In this document: in pieces, positions 19,068 to 27,218 of the stretch | Numbering within the stretch: position 1 is the stretch's first letter | Layout of the letters: every line of letters begins with the position of its first letter | NCBI RefSeq assembly: GCF_001306135.1 | Contig: NZ_LGKP01000025.1 | Location: 124,001 to 188,000, forward strand | Reading direction: 5' to 3' | DNA: 64,000 bases | Source: Herpetosiphon geysericola | Lineage (GTDB): Bacteria; Chloroflexota; Chloroflexia; Chloroflexales; Herpetosiphonaceae | Notes under the pieces: model-generated | Seen by the model: only the letters and a program-made list of their open reading frames with translations | Databases searched by the model: none | Told to the model about the DNA's origin: nothing | Made by a program: the position numbers and the translations under genes

Positions 19068-19445
19068 CTAATCACAATAGCGCCGCACCACCTGCATCAA
19101 ATCGTCGATGGCGATTGGCTTTTCGAGATAGCCAACCGTATAGGGGAGCGGCGCAACTTCGTCGTATAAATAGGTCGAAATCACCACCACCGGAATTGCG
19201 CTGAGGCTTGGCTCTGCTTGCAATGCTTGCAGAAATTCATCTGACGACATATAGGGCAACACACGATCAAGCAATATCAGGCGCGGCGCTGGGCTGGACT
19301 GTAGGTATTTTAACCCATCCACGGCAGTTGTATAGGTTGCCACATGGTAGCCTTCATCGCGAATGATATGCGCAAGCATATCGCGCACCGTCGCACTATC
19401 TTCAATGATTACGATTTGGGCGCTCTGAGGCGTTGCTTTTAACAT
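19068..19445 (-). CDS. Single-domain response regulator (CheY-like receiver)
   Basis: 125 aa from the ATG at 19445, with AAGGAG 7 nt upstream. It is a receiver domain only. The acidic pair is in IEDSATVRDML, the phospho-acceptor Asp is in LILLDRVLP, the Thr/Ser switch is in VVVIST, and the conserved Lys is in YLEKPI. No output domain is present, so it must act by protein contact. It sits 38 nt upstream of ppc on the same strand; no histidine kinase is nearby. A role in PEPC regulation is not known for the family and is only suggested by position. Confidence 0.9.
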   Translation of the reverse strand: MLKATPQSAQIVIIEDSATVRDMLAHIIRDEGYHVATYTTAVDGLKYLQSSPAPRLILLDRVLPYMSSDEFLQALQAEPSLSAIPVVVISTYLYDEVAPLPYTVGYLEKPIAIDDLMQVVRRYCD

Positions 19446-19654
19446 ATTGGCGCTCCTTGCCATCCTACCCGAGTTTGCATCAACTCAGAATTTCTACTTA
19501 ATACGATATGATGTAGTAGTACAATATTGGCTATACGATAGCATATTGCGGCGAGCGGATTGTTGGCGGGAATAGCTGATGCGATTGGTATCAGCCATAG
19601 TAGGCAGCTTAGAGGGGATTAAGGTACGTTAACCATTTCCCCCCAAAGTCGTGC

Positions 19655-19684
19655 TTGCATGGGGTGATTTTTGACCCCTATAAT
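19655..19684 (+). promoter_or_regulatory. Promoter of the AAA ATPase gene
   Basis: TTGCAT and a perfect TATAAT are 18 bp apart, about 68 nt before the start codon. The spacer holds an inverted repeat, GGGGT and ACCCC with 8 nt between arms, which could be a regulator site. Confidence 0.55.
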
Positions 19685-19751
19685 TAACCTAGCTAATTTT
19701 GCGAATTGAGCAATGCTTGTTGCAACGGCAATCTACGAAGGGATGTGAGGC

Positions 19752-21362
19752 ATGCGATTTTTACTGGATGCGCGTTCATATGACGAAATGAAAGCTCGCA
19801 ATGATCATACACCCGACTGCTACGTGCGTCCGGGCGAATATTTGCATCATATGTATGTCGATGGGATTAAGTATGCCGTCGCGCGAGCACTCTACGATTG
19901 CTTGAAGGAAGCGCGCGAGCAAAACGATTACGAAGCAACCCGCCACTTAAATATGCACAAACAACAGCTCGATGCCTTGGTTGCCGAAGCCCAAGCCAAT
20001 GGCAAATTGAGCGGCGCGCGCGTTTTAGGGGGGGATGTGCCTAGCGATGATGGCTCAGCCCCATCGGGGAATAGCTATCACCCCAAAGTACCAACCACGA
20101 TCGAAGAAACTGGCCTCAATCGAACCCAAATTCAGGACCAATTGCTGCGGGTGATTTATAATCGCTCACGGGTAACTGGCATGGAGTTGGCGCAAGAAGT
20201 GCGCTTATTCTATAGCGTGCTCGATCCGGTCATTACCCAAATGCGCAACTCGGAATATATCGATATTGCTGGCCAACGCGGCTTTGGCGATACCAACTAT
20301 GAATATATTTTGACTCCGCGTGGCTCGCAGGCTGCTGAAGATGCCATGAAGAAAAGCAATTATAGCGGCCCTGCCCCCGTGCCATTTGATCAGTTTCTCG
20401 AATCGGTCAAAGCTCAAACGATCAAAAATATGATTATCACGCGGCGCAACATTCGTAAAGCCTTCAGCGATTTGATTATCACCGACCAAGTGTTGAATGA
20501 AGTTGGGCCTGCGGTCAACTCTGGCGCGTCGATCTTCTTGTTTGGCTACCCTGGCAATGGCAAAACCAGTATCGCCGAGCGCATTACGCGCCTGATGGGC
20601 GATGATATTTTTGTGCCCTATGCGATTGATGCAGATGGCCAAATTATCAAGGTTTACGATAGCATTGTGCATACCTTGGTCGATAAAGAGGTCAACGTTG
20701 GCACATCCGATTATGATTTACGCTGGGCCAAAATTAAACGCCCGGTGGTGGTGGTCGGGGGCGAATTGACCCTCGAAGCGCTCGATTTGACTTTCAACGA
20801 AACTGGGCGCTTTTATGAAGCACCATTCCAAATGAAGGCCAATGGCGGCATTTTCTTGATCGACGACTTTGGCCGCCAACAATGTCGCCCGATGGACTTG
20901 CTGAACCGCTGGATTGTGCCACTCGAAAAACGCTATGATTATTTGACCACGATCACAGGCCAAAAAATTGAAGTTCCATTTGATCAGTTGCTGATCTTCT
21001 CGACCAACCTCGACCCTAGCCAAGTTGCTGACGAAGCCTTCTTGCGCCGGATTAAATTCAAAATCGAGGTCCGCGACCCCGATGAATCACAATGGCGCCA
21101 AATTTGGTCGTTGGTTTGTAAAGGCCGTAAAATCAACCTTGATCCCAAGGGCTTAGATTATTTGGTCGAAAAATGGTACAAACCTGAAGAACGACCGTTC
21201 CGTATGTGCCAACCGCGCGATATCCTCGATCAGATGATTAGCATCGCCAAATATAATATGGAACAAGTGACCTTCAATCCCGATTTGATCGATGCTGCCT
21301 GTGGAACCTACTTTGTGAGCAAAGAAGCCAAAAACTTCGGTGCCAAAGTACGGCTCGATTAA
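19752..21362 (+). CDS. AAA-type ATPase with N-terminal winged-helix-like region
   Basis: 536 aa. The C-terminal half is an AAA ATPase: Walker A GYPGNGKTS (residues about 265-273), Walker B IFLIDDFGRQ, sensor-1-like LLIFSTNLDP, then an arginine-bearing FLRRIKFKIEV. The N-terminal half has a charged region, a Gly/Ser linker and a helical segment (TQIQDQLLRVIYNRSRVTG to YILTPRGSQAAEDAM) that reads like a winged-helix domain. Proteins of this layout are widespread in Chloroflexota but their function is not established. It is a lone gene with its own promoter and terminator. Confidence 0.75.
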   Translation: MRFLLDARSYDEMKARNDHTPDCYVRPGEYLHHMYVDGIKYAVARALYDCLKEAREQNDYEATRHLNMHKQQLDALVAEAQANGKLSGARVLGGDVPSDDGSAPSGNSYHPKVPTTIEETGLNRTQIQDQLLRVIYNRSRVTGMELAQEVRLFYSVLDPVITQMRNSEYIDIAGQRGFGDTNYEYILTPRGSQAAEDAMKKSNYSGPAPVPFDQFLESVKAQTIKNMIITRRNIRKAFSDLIITDQVLNEVGPAVNSGASIFLFGYPGNGKTSIAERITRLMGDDIFVPYAIDADGQIIKVYDSIVHTLVDKEVNVGTSDYDLRWAKIKRPVVVVGGELTLEALDLTFNETGRFYEAPFQMKANGGIFLIDDFGRQQCRPMDLLNRWIVPLEKRYDYLTTITGQKIEVPFDQLLIFSTNLDPSQVADEAFLRRIKFKIEVRDPDESQWRQIWSLVCKGRKINLDPKGLDYLVEKWYKPEERPFRMCQPRDILDQMISIAKYNMEQVTFNPDLIDAACGTYFVSKEAKNFGAKVRLD

Positions 21363-21380
21363 TTATCTTCAGCGAAGCAT

Positions 21381-21420
21381 ATACAAACAGCCTGTTCGTG
21401 CAACAGGCTGTTTGTATTTA
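21381..21420 (+). terminator. Terminator after the AAA ATPase gene
   Basis: A perfect 16-bp stem (ATACAAACAGCCTGTT and AACAGGCTGTTTGTAT) with a 5-nt loop lies 18 nt after the stop codon. Confidence 0.85.
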
Positions 21421-21621
21421 AATCAACCAAACATAATCAATTTAGGCGCGAGCTATTTTATTCGGAATTATGTCAAAAAAATTGAGCGCCTTTAATAAAT
21501 TCATTGACAAGCTTTTTATACTGGTTTACGAGGCGAGGTAGTAGTAGTAGTTTATGTTATAGCCCGCTACACCTGGCTAGCAATAGCTAGTGGCATTGAT
21601 TAATGCCTATTGGAGTTCACA

Positions 21622-23787
21622 ATGGTACGCAAACGGATCGTCAGCAGAAGAATCGGGTTTTGCTTAATCTTAATTGGGTTGTTACTCAATCTTACAACCG
21701 CGCAAGCCCAACGCCCACACCAAGCAAGCAGCAGATTGAGTTCCACCAATCTTCCACTCAAGCATCATGGAGCCACGTTGGATACAGCCCCATTAACTCC
21801 CAGCAGCGTCATCACTGGCACATGGAATCCGACGCTCCAGAACAATCTTGAGATTCCAGGGACGATCAGCAAATTATACGTCGATGAACATGATCGGCTG
21901 TATGTGACTGGTGGTTTCAAGTATCTGAATGGCCAGCAATTCAATGGCCTAGCCTCGTGGAATGGTACGGCATGGCAAGGCTATGGCTTACAGCCAAATG
22001 ATGCTGGGGTCATTCGTGCCATGACGACCTACCACGATCAATTAATTGTTGGTGGTGGATTTCGCCAATTTAGCGGCCAGACCATGAATGGCATTGCGCG
22101 CTGGAATGGTAGTGCCTTTGAAGCGTTTGGCACTGGTTTTAGTGGCACTAGCGATTTCTATGATTATTCGAATATCGCCAAAGTGCATGATCTTGATGTA
22201 GTCAGCGATACGTTGTATGTTAGCGGCAATTTTTCAGGCTTTAACGATTTAGTAGTTAATTCGTTGCTGGCATGGCAACCAACTGGCTATCGCAACGTTG
22301 CCAATATCGATAGCTCGCTCTATCAATTTGCGGCGACTGATGAGGCAGTTGTGGTTTCTGGCGAAGTGCTATCGATTGATAACACGGCAATTGATTATTT
22401 TGCCCGCTGGCAACAAGGGGTTTGGCACAATCTCCCAATGCCTCAGTATATTTATCCCGGCCAAGAAACCCATGTTTTGAGCAATACCTTCTATATTCGC
22501 CAACCAATTTATGATCAAGGCCTCAAAACCAAAATCTACCACTGGGCAGCCAACAATTGGCTTGCTGATCCATCATTGATCACTGGTTCGGCGATTGATT
22601 TAGTGGAATGGAATAGCCAAGCCTATGCAGCAACTAATAGCCAACTTTGGCAACGCAGCAATGCTGGCTGGAACAGTATCAATCTGCCAATGGAAATTGC
22701 CGCTATTAATGCGATTGAAGCCAGCAGCAACGGCCTATACCTTGCTGGCGATTTCACGCTCAACGGCCAACCAAGCCAATTGGTCTTTTGGGATGGCACG
22801 AATCTCACCAATTTAGCCACCACCACGAGCCATCGCTGGGTTTATGATCTTGGCAATCTTCAAGGCTCGCCGTTGGTGGGTTTTGGGCAAATAACCAAAA
22901 CCAATCTGCAATTCTGGAATGGAAGTGCTTGGCAAGACTTGGGCAATGCCCCCTATGATGCCCGCTTGTTAACCACCGATGCCCAACATACCTACTTGGT
23001 TGGCAGCAGTCCATTTACCACGACTTCTAGCATTGCCAGTGCGATTTGGCAATATGCCCCAAATGGCAGCCTAAGTGCGCCCGTTATCCTCAACCCGCAA
23101 TCAGTTACCTGGTCGATCTCAGGCACGCAAGTTTTGGCCAGCATGTACTCAGGCACGATCAATAGCCAACCAATTACTGGCGCGATTGCGATTGATGGCA
23201 ACCATTGGCAGCAACTTACCGATCAGTATAATTTTGGCCCAATCTATCCTGCCAATCAAAAATTGTATACTGTACGCTCTGAAGCAGATCGCGGCTCGTG
23301 GCTGGTATCTATTTCCGAGTGGAATGGTACGAATTGGCAAGAAGTGACTACCTGGCAGCAATTCGATAATCGCCCTAGCTTTGAAATTGTGGCTTGGCGT
23401 GATGGTCTGTATTTGCTCTACAAAAACGAATTGCGTCGCTTCGATTTTGCCAGCCAAGAGCTGGTTACGCTGGCAACCTTCAATGATGTACCCAGAGTTT
23501 TGCGCAGCGTTGATGACGATTATCTGTATGTTGCTGGTGAATTTAGCCAGGTCAATGCGCAAACGGTCGGCCCGATTGCCCGCTGGGATGGCACCAACTG
23601 GCAAGGCTTTGAGCATGTACCGAATGGCTCAATCTATGAACTAGCGGCAACCGCTGAGCGTGTGCATATTGCAGGCAGCTTTACCCATGTTGGCTCAACG
23701 CCATCATTGGGCATCGCCAGCTTCGCAATTAATCAGCTTCCTGCTGGCCCAAGCTATCGCCAATTTATTCCCCAAGCAAGCAGATAA
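21622..23787 (+). CDS. Secreted repeat protein with WNG-type propeller repeats
   Basis: 721 aa from the ATG at 21622 (GGAG upstream). A signal peptide is clear (basic MVRKRIVSRR, hydrophobic core, then TTAQAQ). The rest consists of repeats of about 45 residues with a core like LYVTGGFxxxNGQxxNGLASWNGTAWQ, which reads as a beta-propeller-type fold. Several repeats are well preserved at both ends and degenerate in the middle. The C-terminus (YRQFIPQASR) resembles the short Phe/Tyr-Leu/Ile-Pro tails of many secreted Chloroflexota proteins, possibly a sorting signal; that is inference. No catalytic motif is seen. Confidence 0.8.
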   Translation: MVRKRIVSRRIGFCLILIGLLLNLTTAQAQRPHQASSRLSSTNLPLKHHGATLDTAPLTPSSVITGTWNPTLQNNLEIPGTISKLYVDEHDRLYVTGGFKYLNGQQFNGLASWNGTAWQGYGLQPNDAGVIRAMTTYHDQLIVGGGFRQFSGQTMNGIARWNGSAFEAFGTGFSGTSDFYDYSNIAKVHDLDVVSDTLYVSGNFSGFNDLVVNSLLAWQPTGYRNVANIDSSLYQFAATDEAVVVSGEVLSIDNTAIDYFARWQQGVWHNLPMPQYIYPGQETHVLSNTFYIRQPIYDQGLKTKIYHWAANNWLADPSLITGSAIDLVEWNSQAYAATNSQLWQRSNAGWNSINLPMEIAAINAIEASSNGLYLAGDFTLNGQPSQLVFWDGTNLTNLATTTSHRWVYDLGNLQGSPLVGFGQITKTNLQFWNGSAWQDLGNAPYDARLLTTDAQHTYLVGSSPFTTTSSIASAIWQYAPNGSLSAPVILNPQSVTWSISGTQVLASMYSGTINSQPITGAIAIDGNHWQQLTDQYNFGPIYPANQKLYTVRSEADRGSWLVSISEWNGTNWQEVTTWQQFDNRPSFEIVAWRDGLYLLYKNELRRFDFASQELVTLATFNDVPRVLRSVDDDYLYVAGEFSQVNAQTVGPIARWDGTNWQGFEHVPNGSIYELAATAERVHIAGSFTHVGSTPSLGIASFAINQLPAGPSYRQFIPQASR

Positions 23788-23803
23788 GCCCTGTTAACTG
23801 CAA

Positions 23804-23835
23804 TCCACGCCCGTTTAATCACAAATGGGCGTGGA
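23804..23835. terminator. Terminator between convergent genes
   Basis: TCCACGCCC and GGGCGTGGA pair in a 9-bp stem, extended by a mismatched inner part (TTT with AAA). It lies between the repeat protein and the PadR gene and could serve both. Confidence 0.65.
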
Positions 23836-23845
23836 ATAGCTTCGA

Positions 23846-24391
23846 TCAAGCCTCGTTAAGCTGTTGGCGAATGTGCAGCAGATACTTGGTGAGCCAATCG
23901 TGTTCAGCCCGAATCATGGTTTCACTATAATCAAACAGGCCTTGGATATGCCAAACTTCGGTTGGCGCTTCGGCGCGGCGTTGCTGCACCAGCTCAATTT
24001 GGGCCCGTAATTCAGCGCAATAGTGCTCTAAGGCTTTGATAATATCGTTGAGATCAAGCAATGGAAAATTGGCCATGGCTAAGAGCAACGATGAATAGCG
24101 TTGTTGGGGCACACTCAACATTGCTTGCAAACTCTCTTGCAATGCAGCCCTGCCACTTGGTAGAATGTTATAGACCATCCGTGAAGGCCGCCCATCGCCT
24201 TGCGAGGTTTCGCCCGCCACCAATTGGGCTTGCTCAAGCTTTTTGAGCAAATAATAAATCGACGAAAACGCTATTTCCGTCCATAAGCGCATCCCCCGCG
24301 CCTGAATAATTTGTTCGAGCTCATAGCCATAGCGTGGCTGCTCTGCCAACAAGCTTAAAATTGCCGCTTCAGCCTGAGTCAACTTTTTCAT
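23846..24391 (-). CDS. PadR-family transcriptional regulator
   Basis: 181 aa. The N-terminal winged helix is typical of PadR (ILSLLAEQPRYGYELEQII, then FSSIYYLLKKLEQAQLV and GRPSRMVYNILPSGRAAL). The C-terminal helical part (about residues 95-180) is the dimerisation region of PadR subfamily 1 proteins. PadR proteins usually repress their own gene and a neighbouring efflux or detoxification gene. Here the only obvious target is its own promoter, which has a strong palindrome between promoter and start codon. The next minus-strand gene upstream is the broken aldo/keto reductase. Confidence 0.88.
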   Translation of the reverse strand: MKKLTQAEAAILSLLAEQPRYGYELEQIIQARGMRLWTEIAFSSIYYLLKKLEQAQLVAGETSQGDGRPSRMVYNILPSGRAALQESLQAMLSVPQQRYSSLLLAMANFPLLDLNDIIKALEHYCAELRAQIELVQQRRAEAPTEVWHIQGLFDYSETMIRAEHDWLTKYLLHIRQQLNEA

Positions 24392-24403
24392 AGCACATAT
24401 ATC

Positions 24404-24456
24404 CTAGTGGTAGAATAATCTACTTCTAGAGTATTAAACTATCATGGTCTTGTCAA
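24404..24456 (-). promoter_or_regulatory. padR promoter with nested-palindrome operator
   Basis: On the minus strand TTGACA (24456-24451) and TACTCT (24433-24428) are 17 bp apart. Directly after the -10 box lies a 26-bp nested palindrome (24404-24429): outer arms CTAG and CTAG, inner arms GTAGA and TCTAC, with a 4-nt centre. It covers the probable transcription start and ends 12 nt before the ATG, well placed for autorepression by PadR. Confidence 0.6.
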
Positions 24457-24481
24457 GGTGAATTCATGGGGGAAGCTTTGG

Positions 24482-24725
24482 AAGGATGCAGGATGAGCGA
24501 TGAAATCAAAAGTCAGAAGGCAAAAATCAAAATGAGAGCAAGGATGCAGGATGAGGGATGAAGTAAAATCAGAAGTCAAAAGGCAAAAATCAAAAAAGGA
24601 TCAGGCTCTGGGCTAGTGGCTATCGGAACAATTGGCGGTATGTCAATAATTCCGATAGCCAAGAGTAGCCTACTCCCATCGCTGATCCCTGACCCCTCAT
24701 ACCTTCGTGCTCTTGTGGATCGGAG
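24482..24725. repeat. Gene-free gap with imperfect 58-bp tandem duplication and phrase repeats
   Basis: Units 24482-24539 and 24541-24600 are imperfect copies rich in AAAGTCAGAAGGCAAAAATC. A hairpin follows (arms GGCTATCGGAA and TTCCGATAGCC, about 24619-24663), then GATCCC phrases and a reverse CACGAAG-type unit (24702-24722). I see no gene. Confidence 0.65.
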
Positions 24726-25144
24726 TTAGCGTTGCACAATGCTATCGATTTGCTGCATTTGGCTGGCGGTTAATGGGCCAAATTGCAATGCTTTGGCGTT
24801 TTCGCTCGCTTGGGCTACGGTGCGGAAGCCTGGAATTGGCAAGGTTTGGCTGCTACGACCCCATAACCATGCCAACGCGCCTTGGGTTAGGCTGCGGCCT
24901 TCGCTGGTGAGCACTTCGCGCAAGGCTTCGAGCTTTTTGAGCCATTCTGGGTTAGGTTTGCCGGCCTGAAAACCTTCGAACCACTCAACTTTGCTGCGCA
25001 CATCGTCGCTGCTAAAGCTGGTGCTTGGGGTAAATTTGCCAGTCAACAAGCCCATGGCCAATGGTGCACGATTGATGCTGGCCAAATTGTGGGCTTCGCA
25101 AAAAGCAATAATCGCATCGCTCTCGCCAGTGCTATGGCCATGTA
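24726..25144 (-). pseudogene. Aldo/keto reductase, 3' part, cut off by the TnpB element
   Basis: In frame it encodes HGHSTGESDAIIAFCEAHNL and continues with LASINRAPLAMGLLTGKF and a normal AKR C-terminus (GALAWLWGRSSQTLPIPGFRTVAQASENAKAL). It lacks the N-terminal barrel, which lies at 27219-27792. Joining the two parts without the element gives 993 bp, that is 330 codons plus stop, with the frame kept through the junction (QLN-LLHGHST). AKRs of this type reduce carbonyls with NADPH. The fragment has no ribosome site of its own and is not expected to be functional. Confidence 0.88.
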
Positions 25145-25240
25145 GTGAACTACCACGCCCACGAGGGGCGTGGCTTCTGCCTTCAACGACGGTTACCAGC
25201 ATTTCGCTGGGTTTACACCATCTCCAGCAGCGTTTTGGCT
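25145..25240 (-). ncRNA. Probable omega-RNA (reRNA) scaffold at the right end of the TnpB element
   Basis: In IS605-type elements the RNA guide of TnpB is made from the 3' end of tnpB and the right end. Here the region has two hairpins: CCAGC and GCTGG at 25196-25210, over the tnpB stop codon, and CCACGCCC and GGGCGTGG at 25153-25173. The guide would continue past 25145 into the reductase, reading TACATGGCCATAGCACTGGC. The 5' limit is arbitrary. Confidence 0.55.
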
Positions 25241-26350
25241 TTCCGTCGTCCCAACGGCAAGCAGGCGTATTCCTTCATGCACGATGTTAATCGCAGCATT
25301 GACATCGCGATCATGAGTCATGCCACAGGTGGGACATGTCCACACCCGATCCGCCAGCGTCAAGGTCGTTTTGGTTTTGCAGTGATGGCAGGTCTTTGAT
25401 GAGGCGTAGAACCGCCCAACCTTAACAACCCGTCGTCCATGCCATTCTGTCTTATCCATTAAAATCTGCATGAAGGTACTGAGGGCGGCATCGCTGAATG
25501 ATTTGGCCAGCTTGGTTTTCGCAAGGCCTTTGATATTCAGATCTTCGATGCACACCACATCGAATTGTCGAACGATCCCTAACACATGCTTATGCAGCCA
25601 ATCGGCGCGTTGGTTACTGATTTTCTTATGAAGTCGGGCAACGCGCTTCTTTGCTTTCAGGCGGTTGTTACTACCCTTTTGGGCGCGTGAGAGTTTCCGC
25701 TGAGCGCGGGCAAGGTTCTTCTGGCTGCGGCGGTAGAACTTCGGTGGTGCGGTCTTCTCCCCCGTTGACAGCGTGGTGAAGGATTCAAGCCCCACATCAA
25801 TGCCCACAGGCCGATCAGCCGTTGGTTGCACATCAGGGCGGTCAATGTGGCAGACAAACACCACCCACCATGCGCCTGTGGCATCCTGTTTGATCGTTGT
25901 GCTTTTGGTCACACCCATCACTGGTCGATGAATGATCGCTCGCATCAGCCCGATTTTCGGCACGCTGATCGTGCATTCATCGATTACCGTCGCGCCTTGC
26001 GGGAAGCGGAGGCTGTGTGGCGTGATTTTGCGTGCTTTGAAGCGCGGGTATTTGGCGCGTTTGGCGAAAAAGTTGCTGAAAGCGGTTTCCAAATCCATCA
26101 GCGCTTGTTGCAAGGGTTGCGAATGGCAATCACGCAAAAAGGCCATTTTGGGTTGACGTTTCAGATCAACCAACATCGCCGCAAGCCGTTGATAGCTCAG
26201 CCGTTGACCCGTTGCTTGATAGTGCGATTGCTTGCAATGCAACGCCCAATTCCAGACAAAGCGTCGGCTGCCAGCCCACTGGACCAAGGTTTCGACTTGG
26301 GCAGGCGTGGGTTGCAGACGATATTTGTAACAACGGGTCAGCGTTCGCAT
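25193..26350 (-). CDS. tnpB: TnpB RNA-guided endonuclease
   Basis: 385 aa, full length. The N-terminal helix-turn-helix-like part starts MRTLTRCYKYRLQPT. The RuvC residues are all present: Asp185 (VGIDVGLES), Glu269 (VVCIEDLNIKGL) and Asp349 (DRDVNAA). The zinc finger has Cys321, 324, 339 and 342 (TCHHCK and WTCPTCG). TnpB is the ancestor of Cas12 and cuts DNA at empty donor sites next to a target-adjacent motif, which helps the element persist. With all catalytic residues intact it is more likely an active nuclease than a nuclease-dead TldR-type regulator. No tnpA accompanies it. Confidence 0.93.
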   Translation of the reverse strand: MRTLTRCYKYRLQPTPAQVETLVQWAGSRRFVWNWALHCKQSHYQATGQRLSYQRLAAMLVDLKRQPKMAFLRDCHSQPLQQALMDLETAFSNFFAKRAKYPRFKARKITPHSLRFPQGATVIDECTISVPKIGLMRAIIHRPVMGVTKSTTIKQDATGAWWVVFVCHIDRPDVQPTADRPVGIDVGLESFTTLSTGEKTAPPKFYRRSQKNLARAQRKLSRAQKGSNNRLKAKKRVARLHKKISNQRADWLHKHVLGIVRQFDVVCIEDLNIKGLAKTKLAKSFSDAALSTFMQILMDKTEWHGRRVVKVGRFYASSKTCHHCKTKTTLTLADRVWTCPTCGMTHDRDVNAAINIVHEGIRLLAVGTTESQNAAGDGVNPAKCW

Positions 26351-26693
26351 GATCAGGCTTCCTTTTGATAGGCGCTATCCATGGCAATGGTTTGGGCGGA
26401 AACCGTTCCCGCCGAACCGACAACGGGTATCCGTCACCCATCTGTCCAAAGCCCACGACCCCAAAAATGGCGGTGCAGAGAGAAACACATGAACATGAAT
26501 GATTGGACATCACTTCTTTTGGGAGTTATTGAAAGCTCGTAACAATTAATAACAAATCAACTTTTATATGCTTATTATATATCTTTTGTATCTTTATATC
26601 AATACTATATAACCTATATTTCAATACAATATTAACTATAATCCCAAAGACTGCTATAGTAGCGTCGGTATTGACTTAAGCGAGGATCTTGTT
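26351..26693. other. AT-rich gap inside the TnpB element
   Basis: The part 26530-26650 is strongly AT-rich (long A/T runs with TATATA-like steps), unlike the flanking chromosome. It separates divergent tnpB and XRE genes and must contain both promoters. I see no gene in it. Confidence 0.6.
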
Positions 26694-26939
26694 ATGGCTG
26701 TTCGCAGTCGATTAAAAGTGCTTATTGCACAGTACAATGTGAAGAGGTTAAAAGCCAACCAGCCAACCCTAACCCTACGTCGGCTTGCAGAAGAAACAGG
26801 TTTGGCATTATCAACCATAAATGGGCTTACTACGCCGAGGGCGAGTCGAGTGGACTTCAAAACGCTCAACGCATTGTGTGAGTATTTCGACGTACAACCA
26901 GGGGAGATATTGGAATACCTTAAGGATAATATGGCATGA
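26694..26939 (+). CDS. Small XRE/Cro-type HTH regulator carried by the element
   Basis: 81 aa, ATG with GAGGA about 10 nt upstream. It is a single HTH domain: TLRRLAEETGLALSTINGL for the HTH and FKTLNALCEYFDVQPGEILEYL for the last helices, as in small Cro/CI proteins. It lies inside the insertion, divergent from tnpB, across an AT-rich gap, and has its own terminator (27007-27037). Control of tnpB is a reasonable guess but not shown. Such cargo is not standard in TnpB-only elements. Confidence 0.85.
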   Translation: MAVRSRLKVLIAQYNVKRLKANQPTLTLRRLAEETGLALSTINGLTTPRASRVDFKTLNALCEYFDVQPGEILEYLKDNMA

Positions 26940-27006
26940 AAATGCCTCTGCATGGTTATGCGCAACCAGAGGCGCGGCTCCACCAAACCAAGGAAGGCAG
27001 AGCGAC

Positions 27007-27037
27007 GGTCATTATACCCGATAATGGCCGATTTTTT
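27007..27037 (+). terminator. Terminator after the XRE gene
   Basis: GGTCATTAT and ATAATGGCC form a 9-bp stem (one G-T pair) with a 5-nt loop, followed by a run of six T. Another hairpin (GCCTCT and AGAGGC, 26944-26973) lies directly after the stop codon. Confidence 0.8.
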
Positions 27038-27218
27038 GACTGTATGGGATAGCGTCTGTGGTACGCAGCCAAAATAACCGCACCTAATTGCTATTCACAA
27101 GAGAGCCTGCTATTGCGCTCTTTAAACTGCTCTTCGTCAGAACTGGCACGCATGCATCGCATCCTGCGCGGGGAACCCACACCGTGGGTCTTGGGGCGGG
27201 GTGTTCTGCGGCAAGCCT

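Larger units (their letters stand above)
25145..27218 (-). mobile_element. IS200/IS605-family TnpB element (IS1341-like) with XRE cargo, 2,074 bp
   Basis: The boundaries are set by the interrupted aldo/keto reductase. On the minus strand the left flank ends in TTTAT (27223-27219) and the right end of the element is a hairpin (CCACGCCC and GGGCGTGG, 25153-25173) followed by TAGTTCAC, the usual right-end layout of this family. There is no target duplication and no terminal inverted repeat, also as expected. Contents: tnpB on the minus strand, a divergent XRE gene, and a left end with an imperfect hairpin (AACCCAC and GTGGGT, near 27168-27189). There is no TnpA, so movement would need a transposase in trans. 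The flank just past 25145 would supply the omega-RNA guide. A nested double insertion cannot be excluded. Confidence 0.85.

Noticed and set aside
21504-21535. TTGACA followed by TATACT upstream of the repeat protein
   Set aside because: The two boxes are only about 8 bp apart, too close for a promoter, and no good -10 box is found at 16-18 bp.
24619-24663. 11-bp hairpin (GGCTATCGGAA and TTCCGATAGCC) as a terminator
   Set aside because: No T run, a long loop and no gene ending nearby except after 60 nt on the other strand; treated as part of the repeat-rich gap.
26166-26513. 115-codon frame on the minus strand overlapping the tnpB start
   Set aside because: It overlaps the well-supported TnpB N-terminus in another frame and has no recognisable content.
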